Source: Bacteroidetes bacterium GWC2_46_850
GTDB lineage: Bacteria > Bacteroidota > Bacteroidia > Bacteroidales > Dysgonomonadaceae
NCBI GenBank assembly: GCA_001768325.1
Contig: MENQ01000016.1
Location: 124,001-188,000 of the forward strand
Length of the DNA: 64,000 bases
Reading direction: 5' to 3'
Part shown: positions 24,823-34,734 of the stretch, one piece after another
Layout: every line of letters begins with the position of its first letter
Numbering within the stretch: the first letter of the stretch is position 1
Made by a program: the position numbers and the translations under genes
The notes under the pieces: model-generated
What the model was told of the DNA's origin: nothing
What the model saw: the letters and a program-made list of their open reading frames with translations, nothing else
Databases searched by the model: none

Positions 24823-27120
24823 TCAGAACGGATAACCGATGGCAAAGTGAAAAGCAAAGTCCCGGCCAAAGTCGGGTTTGAAAATCGTCCACCTCGATCC
24901 TTCAGGCAGTGCGGGATTGTGTGCTTTCATGCCGCCATCCACGCGGATAAGGAGAAAGTTCAGGTCGAACCGGACACCCAGCCCGTAGGAAACAGCCAGC
25001 TCCTTGTAGAAATGATTGAAGGAAAAGAGTCCGCCCGGTTGTTTCGAATAATCTCTTATAGTCCATATGTTTCCCGCATCCACAAATGCAGCCAGCTCGA
25101 TCAGTCGTGTGAATTTTCGTCGATACTCCACACTGAAGTCCAGTTTGATGTCACCCACCCTGTGTCCGAAATCATGACCGGTGGAGTCACGGCTAAAGCT
25201 GCCGGGACCCAGTGTTCTCGTACTCCATCCCCTGACACTGTTGGCGCCGCCGCTGAAATATCTTTTCTCAAACGGCAACACGGTAGAATTGCCGTAAGGA
25301 TATGCCACACCTGCGGCAAAATGTGCCGCAATGGTGCTCCGGTCGTTGAGTGTAAAAAGAGGAGCGATATCAAAGTCGCCCTTCACATACTCTGCATAAG
25401 GTAATCCGAAAAACTCTTCAATACCTTCATTATTTTCTTTGCCTCCTCCCAACCCGGTCAATAGGCGAGGAAGCCATCCTGCTATTTCAATTCCGGAGCG
25501 GATACGAAATGGAACGCTGGGCATGCTCCCTCTGGAAATACGGTTGTAATTGGTAAAGGTAATGTTATAGGCGCTCCGTACAATTAATTGCTCATCGTAA
25601 CTGTATCGCAAAATCGGGTTGGCTTCTTCACTCAGGTATAATTCCTTAAAACGATCGGACGACCAGGGCATTCTCACATAGGTAATACCGACCGGCTCAA
25701 ACACGTTCAGGAGTTTCCATTCCATGGAAGACCATTGAAAACGGCTTGACAGATTGAAAAACTGACGCAGGTATTCGGGTCTCTTTTGAAAATTCATACC
25801 GGCTGAAAACTCAGTGGAGGCAGAAGGCTGGTCTTTCAACTGTTTCATTAGCCAGGGCAACAGCAATTGTGGAACAGACAGGAATACTTCACCTCCATAC
25901 TCGTAGTAACTGTTATCCAGAAAATCGAGGCTGTCGGTAGCCCGGATAAACTCATAGGCAGCATTTAACCGCACACGGAAAGTCTCTCCTCCCTTCAGAA
26001 AGTTGCGGTGTTCGTAGGTAAGGTTGCTTGCCACGCCCAGGTCACCCGCCGAATTGGTACCATCCACCCCAAACTGCATATAATGTACATTGCCCGGAAA
26101 GAGTGTGATCCTTGAATCGATGAAGTTGGAGTCGTTGCGAATCACAGGTGTGAGGTTGATGGCTGTCTGGTTTATGGCATCAATTCCGTTTAATGAAGAA
26201 TAGGTTCTTTCCACGATCCGGTCGGAATAGAGTCGGCCGGGACGAACAAAAGTATTGTAATACACAGCTTGTGGCAATAGGAACCGGTCTTTTTCTGAGA
26301 TTATCTGCAGATCACGGTAGTAAACCGTATCCAGCTGGTTACTCCGGGTAGAGTCCTCCAGAAGTATGGCATCAACGCCATTGATGACCGTAACATTCCC
26401 TATATTGTATTGTTTGTGCAGCGTGGAGTCTGTGGGATTATTCAGCGCCAGGGTTACATCGACCTGGTGATTGCCGACAGTCGTATCAGCCAGAAAGTAA
26501 AAATTATCTTTCAGAAAATTATAATAACCCCTGTTTCTCAGCGTGGTAGTCATGCGTTCTCTCCCCAGTTCCAAAACCGATAAATCGAAGATATCCCCTG
26601 CTTTGATGATCTCCAGTCTTTTGGATTCGTTCAGAATATTGTGGATGGTAGTATCGGCAGAGCGAATGGTATCCCTGAAGGATCGGATCCGATGGGGTTC
26701 ATTTCCGGTCACATCGAAGGTAAGGTTGGCTTTTTTTTCTTTTTTCTCCACGGTCGTGTCCACCACCGCATTCAGATAACCTTTGTTGTTCAGGTGCAGC
26801 CTGATCTGTTCTGCAGAGATAACGGCCAGCTGTTCGTTGTACAACACGGGAGGCTCACCATATTTGAGCAGTTGCCTGTTCATCCAGGTAGAATCGTTAT
26901 TGGGAATGTTGTACATATGCAACTTCCACTTCCCCACCACAGCTATGGAAGAATTGGGTTTTTGTCTGAGGTATGGTTTCAACTCCGACGATCCTACTCC
27001 TTTAACATCGGAGTTGATGTCGACCTTGTTAAGCAGATAACTCCCTTCGGGTACCTTTTTCGTTACATCGCATGCTGCAAATAAAAGCAGGGAGAGTATG
27101 ACAAACAGATACTTTTTCAT
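24823..27120 (-). CDS. tamL: TamL: BamA/TamA-family outer-membrane lipoprotein
   Basis: A 765-residue Omp85-family protein with a lipobox (SLLLFAAC, Cys17), as in the TamA-like lipoproteins (TamL) of Bacteroidota. Residues ~20-360 contain POTRA-like repeats, for example SAEQIRLHLNNKGYLNAVVD and RERMTTTLRNRGYYNFLKD. The C-terminal barrel has KRYFSGGANSVRGWSTRTLG, the conserved G-x-x-x-x-RG-[WY] lid-lock-type motif, and ends IGYPF. It works with TamB in outer-membrane assembly or lipid transport. It starts 3 bp after the tamB stop. Confidence 0.9.
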   Translation of the reverse strand: MKKYLFVILSLLLFAACDVTKKVPEGSYLLNKVDINSDVKGVGSSELKPYLRQKPNSSIAVVGKWKLHMYNIPNNDSTWMNRQLLKYGEPPVLYNEQLAVISAEQIRLHLNNKGYLNAVVDTTVEKKEKKANLTFDVTGNEPHRIRSFRDTIRSADTTIHNILNESKRLEIIKAGDIFDLSVLELGRERMTTTLRNRGYYNFLKDNFYFLADTTVGNHQVDVTLALNNPTDSTLHKQYNIGNVTVINGVDAILLEDSTRSNQLDTVYYRDLQIISEKDRFLLPQAVYYNTFVRPGRLYSDRIVERTYSSLNGIDAINQTAINLTPVIRNDSNFIDSRITLFPGNVHYMQFGVDGTNSAGDLGVASNLTYEHRNFLKGGETFRVRLNAAYEFIRATDSLDFLDNSYYEYGGEVFLSVPQLLLPWLMKQLKDQPSASTEFSAGMNFQKRPEYLRQFFNLSSRFQWSSMEWKLLNVFEPVGITYVRMPWSSDRFKELYLSEEANPILRYSYDEQLIVRSAYNITFTNYNRISRGSMPSVPFRIRSGIEIAGWLPRLLTGLGGGKENNEGIEEFFGLPYAEYVKGDFDIAPLFTLNDRSTIAAHFAAGVAYPYGNSTVLPFEKRYFSGGANSVRGWSTRTLGPGSFSRDSTGHDFGHRVGDIKLDFSVEYRRKFTRLIELAAFVDAGNIWTIRDYSKQPGGLFSFNHFYKELAVSYGLGVRFDLNFLLIRVDGGMKAHNPALPEGSRWTIFKPDFGRDFAFHFAIGYPF

Positions 27121-27123
27121 CCG

Positions 27124-30100
27124 CTATTCCTCATTTTTTGGTTTGGTAAACCTGAAGTTAAAGAGATTTCTGAATGATTTCGCCTCCTTGGTTACCACCA
27201 CCCCCACGCCCTGGGTTGTGGGATTCCGGCGGTAGAATCGTTCATTTGCCCGATTGTAGGCACGTAGCATCAACCAGTTATTGATATCATACTCCATCTC
27301 AAACTCTCCCATAAAGGCCTGCTGACCGGCCAGCATGCTCTTGTCGCCATAACTCAGGTTGGTGGTTATGCGCAAACGATCGTTAAACAAACGGGTTGAG
27401 ACATCGAGTCCCATGCGTACATTTTCAAAGGTTCCATCCACCGATTCCAGGTTGGTGCTGACGGACCAGTTATCTTTTAATGCGCTGGCAAAGAGGGCAT
27501 CCAAGCCACGCGACAAGGTATTGGAGGCAAATTTGGTGAAAACGGAAGAGCCGAAATTCAAATCGGGAGAACCTTCCGAAGGAATAAAGCTCCCCGTGGT
27601 AGCCAGGTAAGCGAATTGCAAAATTTTAGTTTCCTCATTGTTGATGAAGCTATTCACCCGCTGCTGTATGTCGCTGGAACTTTCGGGCAGCTCTATATCG
27701 TACTGAAGGTCCATGGCTTCGAGATCACCCCTGATCTGCAACAGTGCGTTCACCGGCACACGTGTGTTGGCCAGTTCCGTGGAAAAGGTGGGACTAAGTG
27801 CAGCCAGATCAGCCTTGACTGGAAGATAAGCCGTGATGTTGAACTGTGTGTTCATGGGATCTCCTTCCATGGTGAGCCTGCTTCCTTCGCGGATATTAAA
27901 GTCGATGGTGCGCAGATTCTGTAGGTTATAATGAAATTTTCCGCTGTTGATCTCGTAATCTCCGTACAAACGCACAGGAGGAGTCGATTTTGAGTTAAAG
28001 TTGACATTCAATTCACCCTCGCCGCTCACTTCAAGTGCGTTCCCTGTGGTGGGGTCCAGCAGTACTCCCGCTTTAAGCAGGGGATTGAGATTCACGGTCA
28101 TGTTCATCACGATGGGAACGCCCGACTTTACCTGGGTGTTGACCTCAGTAAACTCAGCCTCCTTCTTACGGAGAAAGGCCAGTGTATCTTCCTGCGGGGT
28201 ATTGATATAAACCACCCCGCTGTATTCGGTAGCTCTGGCTGTTTGCGGCAACATGACCATCACCTCCGACTGGCTCTGTGTGGAGAGAGTGCCATTGCCA
28301 AAGATTCCGTTTGGTGAGCCCGTCACCTGCAGATCGCCCGTTAATTGCAGGTTTCCATACACCATCAGATCGGTACGTTCTTTGTTATTGAGCAGCATGA
28401 AGTCGTTCAGACGGAGTGATGCCGTGTATACCATTCTTCCAAAGTTGCTATGAGAGAGTCTCACATTCAGATTTGCCGTATGATTGTTCTGATCGCGGAT
28501 TACCAGGTTTTCCAATCCCACATTGTCTTTTCTGATTTCAATGGAGTCCGACACATAGTATGTAACATTGGTGTAAGCTACTTTCATTACCCCTTCCTCG
28601 ATTCCCAACCATCCCTCGGTCACCGGCTCGGACAATTTGCCGGTAATGTGAATATTGGAGTTCAATCGCCCGGAAAGTTCATTGAAAATACTGATGGTAA
28701 ACGGCTGAATGGCACTCAGGTCAAATTCTTCAATGAGGAAGTTCACGTCTAAAGCGCGGAGGCTGTTATCGCCGGTAGGAATAAATCCCTGTATATCCAG
28801 ATTACGCACTCCCTTGTGGGTGAGGTAAGCATTCAGATCCAACCCGGAATAGAGGTTATCCCAGTTTCCTTCAATATTCAGTGTACCAATGCTATCGTTA
28901 TTCACCGTAATGTGATCGATGCGAAGCTTCTCGGTGCGTATCAACGGGTTGTCGAGGGCCTGCCTGATGTAAATATCCCCGTTGATGGAACCGGCAATGT
29001 CAGAGATGTTGAAGGCAGCGAGAATATTGGCCAGTTCGGTGTTGTTAAAAAAAACACGGACATTGTCGGCCTCACTCCGGGAAGCAACACCATCGATTCC
29101 AAGGAGCAGCATATCCTGTTCGCGGAGACCGAAATTGTTGATGGTGATATGATCCTTGCGATAAGCAATGGTAGCATCATTAAACTTCACCTCTTTGTCG
29201 TTGAACAGGATGGCCGTGGGGTGAATACGGATATCTGCACCAAGTGTTTCGTCGGGCTGACGCAGGAAACCGGCAGTCACCAGAATCTCACCGTTGGATT
29301 TTGTATTGGTTTGGCGTAAATCATACGAGATGATATTTCTCACCGAATCGTCTGCGACCTGGCTATTCAGACGGGCATTGACAAATCCGTTGTTTTGTAC
29401 CAGATAAGTGTTCACGTCAAACCTCATGCCGGCAGGAATTTCACTCTGCAGCTCCGCCTTCGTCTCACGGATGTCGTTGCTGCCCACCATGAGTCGCGGA
29501 AAATGTGCATTCACCTGAAAAAAACCGTTATCCGTCATTTGCACATTGCCGGAAATGGTAGCCTGTTCCACGTTATAAAATGGCAGGGAGAAAGCATAAG
29601 AAATGTCTTCCGTATTTTTCAGCTGGATATTGAACCGGAAATCATTCATCCCTTGAGCTGGCTCCTCCTCTTCCGGTATGGGCAGTAAAGACGGCAGATG
29701 ATGATGCAAAGCATGTTGCATTTCTTTTCCGATCGTGGAAAAATAATAATCGCCCTGCATCTCTGCTTCCAGGAATGACGACATGATCTGCAATTTCTTC
29801 CCCTCCACAGAGTCTGTCAACGCCTGCAGATAGATGGCACCGGGATTGTAGATAAAGTTGCTGTCGACCAGTGAGATGTTGTCGGCCACAAGCGTACCAG
29901 TCATGTCATCGACAGTGGCACCGGTCAACTCGGCATCAATCCGGAGGCTCACATAGGGATTCTTCCAGTCAGTCATCATCAGGAAAGGCTTCAGTTCGAG
30001 CCGTTCGATATCTCCATTCACCACAAAGCGCATTTCTTCTCCAAAGGAAACATCTCCATTCAGATCGAATTTGTTTCTTTCCGTGTTGCTTCGGATGTTC

Positions 30101-31581
30101 GCGGTTACGCTGTTGTCACTGTAGCTGGCGCTGTAATTACCACTGTAGTTCCCGTTAAAGTTGAGATCCTGATAGTGATATCCGCGATAGATTATCGATC
30201 CAATGCTTCCATCGGCAGCGACCGTGACGCCTTCATCTGCCACGATGGAGACTGTTGTATTGGCATGCAGGGTAGCATCACCCACTCCCGGACCCTCGCC
30301 TATTATTTGGTCCACCTTCATGTTGTCGGCGTACACCGGTCCCTCGAATACCATCTGCTGAAAGTTATTTCTTATTCGCCCTGTTCCGTTCAGCAAAACA
30401 GTCCCCTGTGCGGTATTCACACTTCCGTCATATCGGAAATTATTCATTTTTCCCCGTGCCTGCATTTGCAGATCAAGGTCACCCAGGTTTAGCAATTGTA
30501 TGGGCGACTCATAATTGAGAGCACCTACACGAATGAATTCCTGCAGGTCATCCTGTGACACCTTCAGCTGCCGTATATCTGCTTTCAGGTCACTGTTGTT
30601 CAGGTTGCTGTAATCTGATATCTCTCCTGAAAGATTGATTTTAGTCTCAGAACCGTATTGAAATTCGAGTTTGTGAAGTGTCGCCTGTGGCAGTTTTCCT
30701 TCCGCTTCCGTTTCGAATGAGATGGGCTTGTCGAGGTGAGCAAAACGGGATGTAAAAATGGAGACATCCTGTGGATCGACCATCTCACTGCCTGCCTTCA
30801 GGTAGAATTCCTTCGTTTCCCTGTCATAGCGGGCATCAGCAACCCGAACTTCCGAACGATTCAGGGAGACGGCCAGTTTATCACTCGTTATTTGCGCTCC
30901 ATTAGCTTTGGCTGCGGCTTTGAGATCATATACCGCAAGTCCGGCGTATCGCTCCCAAAAACTGAGCAGGTTTATATCGACCTGCATGTCCTCCAGGCTC
31001 AGGAAATCGAGTTTTCCTTTAAAATTCAGATTGTTTACATCGAGATGTGAGGCATTGAACTGTCCCGGTGTCTGGGGTACCGTATCGATGTTGTATTGCA
31101 GCCGCCCGTTCATTAGGATCACTTCGTTTGCCGTAATACGCCAGGGCGCTTTTTCCTTCACCACGGTGGTATCCTTCTCCTTGGCAAAAGCATCGATCAG
31201 AAACTGAAAGTTGAAAGGATCCTGGGTAGAAGCACGATGCACGTTTGCAGCAAAGTTTTCCAGATTCACCTTCTCCACCGACACTTTGTTCCTGAGCAGA
31301 TCCATGGCATGGATGCGGACAGCCAGCCTGCCAATATATGCCAGGGTATCATGGTTCTGATCTTCGAGGTATATCCCGTTCAGTTCGATGGTGTTGAACA
31401 GGCGAAAACGGATGCCTTCCAGGGAAGCTTCGGTATTGATTCTTGGTTTGATCTTTTCGAGTGCAATGTCGGCAGCTCTCTTTTGCACGGCAGGGATGCT
31501 GAAGACGATGAAAAGTATGATATTCAACAATATGATACTTCCCACAATAATGGCGAATATACGAGCGACTTTTGCGACCAA
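27124..31581 (-). CDS. tamB: TamB: translocation/assembly module protein
   Basis: A 1485-residue AsmA/TamB-like protein. A single N-terminal membrane anchor (~6-30, IFAIIVGSIILLNIILFIVF) is followed by very long repetitive beta structure, as in proteins that bridge the periplasm with a hydrophobic groove. The C-terminal DUF490-type domain (~1050-1470) contains GNALEVSGEGELNVNFNSKS and RLYGDYEINSGKFHYNLQN. It is directly upstream of tamL, the established pairing. The start is TTG at 31581: upstream in-frame codons reach a TGA after three codons without ATG or GTG; a rare ATT at 31587 is the only other option. Confidence 0.9.
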   Translation of the reverse strand: MVAKVARIFAIIVGSIILLNIILFIVFSIPAVQKRAADIALEKIKPRINTEASLEGIRFRLFNTIELNGIYLEDQNHDTLAYIGRLAVRIHAMDLLRNKVSVEKVNLENFAANVHRASTQDPFNFQFLIDAFAKEKDTTVVKEKAPWRITANEVILMNGRLQYNIDTVPQTPGQFNASHLDVNNLNFKGKLDFLSLEDMQVDINLLSFWERYAGLAVYDLKAAAKANGAQITSDKLAVSLNRSEVRVADARYDRETKEFYLKAGSEMVDPQDVSIFTSRFAHLDKPISFETEAEGKLPQATLHKLEFQYGSETKINLSGEISDYSNLNNSDLKADIRQLKVSQDDLQEFIRVGALNYESPIQLLNLGDLDLQMQARGKMNNFRYDGSVNTAQGTVLLNGTGRIRNNFQQMVFEGPVYADNMKVDQIIGEGPGVGDATLHANTTVSIVADEGVTVAADGSIGSIIYRGYHYQDLNFNGNYSGNYSASYSDNSVTANIRSNTERNKFDLNGDVSFGEEMRFVVNGDIERLELKPFLMMTDWKNPYVSLRIDAELTGATVDDMTGTLVADNISLVDSNFIYNPGAIYLQALTDSVEGKKLQIMSSFLEAEMQGDYYFSTIGKEMQHALHHHLPSLLPIPEEEEPAQGMNDFRFNIQLKNTEDISYAFSLPFYNVEQATISGNVQMTDNGFFQVNAHFPRLMVGSNDIRETKAELQSEIPAGMRFDVNTYLVQNNGFVNARLNSQVADDSVRNIISYDLRQTNTKSNGEILVTAGFLRQPDETLGADIRIHPTAILFNDKEVKFNDATIAYRKDHITINNFGLREQDMLLLGIDGVASRSEADNVRVFFNNTELANILAAFNISDIAGSINGDIYIRQALDNPLIRTEKLRIDHITVNNDSIGTLNIEGNWDNLYSGLDLNAYLTHKGVRNLDIQGFIPTGDNSLRALDVNFLIEEFDLSAIQPFTISIFNELSGRLNSNIHITGKLSEPVTEGWLGIEEGVMKVAYTNVTYYVSDSIEIRKDNVGLENLVIRDQNNHTANLNVRLSHSNFGRMVYTASLRLNDFMLLNNKERTDLMVYGNLQLTGDLQVTGSPNGIFGNGTLSTQSQSEVMVMLPQTARATEYSGVVYINTPQEDTLAFLRKKEAEFTEVNTQVKSGVPIVMNMTVNLNPLLKAGVLLDPTTGNALEVSGEGELNVNFNSKSTPPVRLYGDYEINSGKFHYNLQNLRTIDFNIREGSRLTMEGDPMNTQFNITAYLPVKADLAALSPTFSTELANTRVPVNALLQIRGDLEAMDLQYDIELPESSSDIQQRVNSFINNEETKILQFAYLATTGSFIPSEGSPDLNFGSSVFTKFASNTLSRGLDALFASALKDNWSVSTNLESVDGTFENVRMGLDVSTRLFNDRLRITTNLSYGDKSMLAGQQAFMGEFEMEYDINNWLMLRAYNRANERFYRRNPTTQGVGVVVTKEAKSFRNLFNFRFTKPKNEE

Positions 31582-31662
31582 ATTAATGAATCAAAACAAG
31601 TAAATGATCATAACTATTTCAACAATGCAATATTACAAAAAAAGGAGGAATGGCTTGGATTC

Positions 31663-31702
31663 AAAGCCCATTTTAACCAAAAAATAAGGTTATTTGGGCT
31701 TT
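31663..31702. terminator. Inverted repeat over the queA stop, candidate attenuator/terminator
   Basis: AAAGCCCA at 31663-31670 pairs with TGGGCTTT at 31695-31702, with an inner AACC (31675-31678) pairing GGTT (31688-31691). The stem spans the queA stop codon. In the minus-strand direction it is not followed by a U-run; in the plus direction it ends in five T. It may limit read-through from queA into tamB 80 bp downstream. Confidence 0.35.
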
Positions 31703-32925
31703 TTCCACAAGATAGAACTGTCGCCATAGCTCAGAAACCGGTAGTCGTGATGCATCGCATAGTCGTAGATTCTTTCCCAGTCATCGCCCACGAAGGCTGC
31801 GATGAGTAACAGCAAGGTGCTCTGGGGTTGATGGAAATTTGTGATAATTGCATCGGCATAATGAAACCGATACCCCGGAACGATGATGATCTGGGTGTTG
31901 GCAATCAGCCGGTCGAGTCCCTGCCGATCGAGATAATTGAGAATCAGTTGAAGTGCCTGCCTGGCTGAAACAGCGTCACCGACCTCATCATAGGGCTCCC
32001 ACTGCTTCACGTTCAGTTCCTGTGCTGAGGTTTCGGGATGGAGATGCAACTTTCGCCCGATATAATACAGGCTCTCCACGGTACGCAACGAGGTGGTTCC
32101 CACTACGATTAGTTTACCGCGATGATCCAGTAGTTTTTCTATTGTATCCCGTTCCACAGCGATCACCTCGGTATGCATGGCATGGCCGGCAATTGTATTT
32201 GATTTTACCGGCCGGAATGTGCCCGCTCCCACATGCAGCGTCACTTCGGCATCAGCAATTCCCTTTTCGTGAAGTTCCTCCATTACCTGGGGTGTAAAAT
32301 GGAGTCCCGCAGTGGGTGCGGCCACCGATCCCTCAATGCGGGAATAGACAGTTTGGTAAGTTTCATCGTCCCTGGCGTCAGCCGGACGATTGAGATAGGG
32401 AGGGATGGGTAGCTTACCGGCAAGCTCCAGCAACTCTGAGAAGGTCAGCTCGTTCCGATTCCATGAAAAGCGGACCACCCACTCTTCGCCGTCAGCTGCC
32501 GTCTTCTCTGCCTTCAATATGACCATGCCTCCATCACAGGGTACCTCCATGAATAAAGGTTCTTCTTTCCACCTTTTGGCATTACCGATCATACAATTCC
32601 AGGAACACTGCTGTCGCTGTTGAAAGCTCATCGCATAGTCGGCCGGCTTATGGGGTGAAAGACAAAATATTTCTATCTGTGCACCGGTCACCTTGTGAAA
32701 CAACAAGCGGGCATGGATCACCCGGGTATTGTTGAAAAGAAGGAGGCTCTCTTCGGGCAGCAATGCCGGTAACTCATTGAATCTACAGGAAGACAATGCT
32801 CCGTCCCTGTATTGCAACAACTTCGACGAGTCCCGTTGAGAAAGAGGATATTTGGCAATTTTTTCGTCGGGAAGATGGTAATTGAAGCGGGATATCTGCA
32901 GCTCCCCGATGTCGTCCTTTTTCAT
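31690..32925 (-). CDS. queA: QueA: tRNA preQ1(34) S-adenosylmethionine ribosyltransferase-isomerase
   Basis: A 411-residue enzyme that transfers and isomerises the ribosyl part of SAM onto 7-aminomethyl-7-deazaguanine in tRNA, making epoxyqueuosine. Family motifs: FNYHLPDEKIAKYPLSQRD at the N-terminus, LLFNNTRVIHARL, SVAAPTAGLHFT, VTLHVGAGTFRPVK and NFHQPQSTLLLLIAAF. It is longer than the ~350-residue Escherichia coli enzyme, with extra sequence around residues 90-160. No other queuosine gene is in the window. A good promoter lies at 32977-33008. Confidence 0.93.
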   Translation of the reverse strand: MKKDDIGELQISRFNYHLPDEKIAKYPLSQRDSSKLLQYRDGALSSCRFNELPALLPEESLLLFNNTRVIHARLLFHKVTGAQIEIFCLSPHKPADYAMSFQQRQQCSWNCMIGNAKRWKEEPLFMEVPCDGGMVILKAEKTAADGEEWVVRFSWNRNELTFSELLELAGKLPIPPYLNRPADARDDETYQTVYSRIEGSVAAPTAGLHFTPQVMEELHEKGIADAEVTLHVGAGTFRPVKSNTIAGHAMHTEVIAVERDTIEKLLDHRGKLIVVGTTSLRTVESLYYIGRKLHLHPETSAQELNVKQWEPYDEVGDAVSARQALQLILNYLDRQGLDRLIANTQIIIVPGYRFHYADAIITNFHQPQSTLLLLIAAFVGDDWERIYDYAMHHDYRFLSYGDSSILWKKPK

Positions 32926-32976
32926 TTTTTACAATCGAAAAAACTATTTTTCGTAATTATTAATGTATTTATTCCG

Positions 32977-33008
32977 CAAAAATAGTCAACTTTGCAACAC
33001 GTAACAAA
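32977..33008 (-). promoter_or_regulatory. Bacteroidota-type promoter for queA
   Basis: On the minus strand TTTG (33005-33008), a 20-bp spacer and TATTTTTG (32977-32984) match the -33/-7 consensus TTTG...TAnnTTTG. The -7 element lies 52 bp upstream of the queA start. Confidence 0.55.
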
Positions 33009-33038
33009 AATAAAACATCTGAAAAGAGACCCCGAATC

Positions 33039-34109
33039 ATGAAGAAGCTGGAGGCAGGTGATAAAGTACGTTTTCTGAACACGGTGGGTGGAGGAGTTGT
33101 AAAAGGCTTTCTCAGCAAACATCTGGTGATTGTGGAAGACGAGAATGGATTTGAGGTTCCCATACTCATTTCGGAATGCGTGGTTGTAGAATCTGCCGGT
33201 AACGAGAAACTGGGGCAGATTTCCCAAAACAAAGAGACGTTGATTGAAAAAGATCTGACTCCTGCATTGCCGGAAGTGAAAACACCCGGTTCAGATGCGG
33301 CGCTGGAGACACCCGAGGGGGAGCAGATCACGACTTGCCTGGCTTTCCTGCCAACCGATGTGAAAAGCCTATCCACCTCTGCCTACGAATGTTATTTCGT
33401 GAACGACAGCAACTACTACCTGTTCTTCAACTACATGAGTCGAGAAAACAATGCATGGAAAAGTCGTTACAACGGTTCCGTTGAGCCCAATACCAAGATC
33501 TTCCTGGAGGAGTTTGATAAAACGGCACTCAATGAAATTGAAAAAGTGTCTGTTCAGTTTATTGCCTTCAAGCATCAAAAACCTTTCCGGTTTAAGAATC
33601 CCTGTTCAGTGGAATTGCGCATTGATACGGTAAAATTCTATAAGCTTCACAGTTTCCGGGAGAACGACTACTTCGAGGATGATGCACTGATTTATTTCAT
33701 CATGAAGAATGATCTTCCCGAGAGAGAGATGCTGGTCTCAGCAGGCGACCTGGAATATGCCATCAAAGAAAAGCAGACCGCTGAAAGAAGACCGCGCATA
33801 CAAAGGATTGAAAAAAAAGAAAAAGACCAGCCCATTGAGATCGACCTGCATGCCGACGCATTACTCGACACCACAGCAGGGATGAACAATGCTGATCTGC
33901 TGGAATACCAGCTGCAAAAATTTAACGAGGTAATGGCCGAAAACCTACGGAATAAAAACAAAAAAATCGTATTCATTCACGGCAAGGGGGATGGTGTACT
34001 TAAAAACGCCATCCTGAAAGAATTGAAAACCAAATATCCAACATGTTATTACCAGGATGCCTCCTTTCAGGAATACGGTTACGGAGCGACCATGGTAACC
34101 ATCAAGTAA
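33039..34109 (+). CDS. DUF2027 and Smr domain protein
   Basis: A 356-residue cytoplasmic protein. Residues ~1-80 (KLEAGDKVRFLNTVGGGVVKGF) form an SH3-like N-terminal domain and ~95-240 the DUF2027-type beta domain (CYFVNDSNYYLFFNYMSREN). Residues ~268-356 are an Smr domain with EIDLHADAL and VFIHGKGDGVLKNAI, the D-L-H and H-G-x-G motifs linked to nuclease activity in MutS2-type proteins. This architecture is common in Bacteroidota; its nucleic-acid substrate is unknown. It is followed 10 bp later by a lipoprotein gene. Confidence 0.85.
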   Translation: MKKLEAGDKVRFLNTVGGGVVKGFLSKHLVIVEDENGFEVPILISECVVVESAGNEKLGQISQNKETLIEKDLTPALPEVKTPGSDAALETPEGEQITTCLAFLPTDVKSLSTSAYECYFVNDSNYYLFFNYMSRENNAWKSRYNGSVEPNTKIFLEEFDKTALNEIEKVSVQFIAFKHQKPFRFKNPCSVELRIDTVKFYKLHSFRENDYFEDDALIYFIMKNDLPEREMLVSAGDLEYAIKEKQTAERRPRIQRIEKKEKDQPIEIDLHADALLDTTAGMNNADLLEYQLQKFNEVMAENLRNKNKKIVFIHGKGDGVLKNAILKELKTKYPTCYYQDASFQEYGYGATMVTIK

Positions 34110-34119
34110 TCCCCATAAG

Positions 34120-34713
34120 ATGATGAAAAAAAGTATTTTAATACTCAGTACAGTGCTGCTGCTGTCCGGTTGCAATATAATGAACCAGATCGGAGGTGCT
34201 ATTCAGCTCTCCCAAAGCGAATACAAGTATCATTCGCTGAATAATATTCAGCTGGCCGGAATAAACCTGGGTAATGCTTCCAGCATTTCAGTCTCCAACC
34301 TGGCTTCAATAGCCACAGTACTGGCCGGTGGTTCCACCATGCAGTCGATCCCGTTTAGCATGATCCTGAATATGGATGTCACCAACCCAAACAGTTCAGC
34401 TGCCTTTCTCGATGCGCTGGATTATGCCATTCAAATCAATGAAATGGAATTTGTGGAAGGAAAGATGGATATTCCCATCCGCATTGAACCAGGCGAGACA
34501 AAGATCATAGGCATTCCGGTAAGCGTCGATTTGAAAAATCTGATGAATCGCTACTCTCAGGATCGGGTAACCAATGAAATGAGCGCCTTCCTGGGTATTA
34601 CACCCAGGGAAACTTCGGTCACCGTAAAGCTATGGCCCAAATTAACGGTCGGTGGTACACTCGTCAAGGTACCTGCTGCAATTCCGGTAGTTTTCAATTT
34701 TGGAGGTAAATAG
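34120..34713 (+). CDS. Small lipoprotein, LEA type 2-like
   Basis: A 197-residue lipoprotein (lipobox LLLSGC, Cys18). The mature part has alternating beta strands, including FSMILNMDVTNPNSSAAFLDALDY and IPIRIEPGETKIIGIPVSVD, the look of a LEA14/WHy (NDR1-like) domain. Function is unknown. The start could be either ATG of a doublet (34120 or 34123). It shares an operon with the Smr protein and converges on the thioesterase gene. Confidence 0.6.
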   Translation: MMKKSILILSTVLLLSGCNIMNQIGGAIQLSQSEYKYHSLNNIQLAGINLGNASSISVSNLASIATVLAGGSTMQSIPFSMILNMDVTNPNSSAAFLDALDYAIQINEMEFVEGKMDIPIRIEPGETKIIGIPVSVDLKNLMNRYSQDRVTNEMSAFLGITPRETSVTVKLWPKLTVGGTLVKVPAAIPVVFNFGGK

Positions 34714-34734
34714 CGCTCAGCCGCATCAAAAGTT

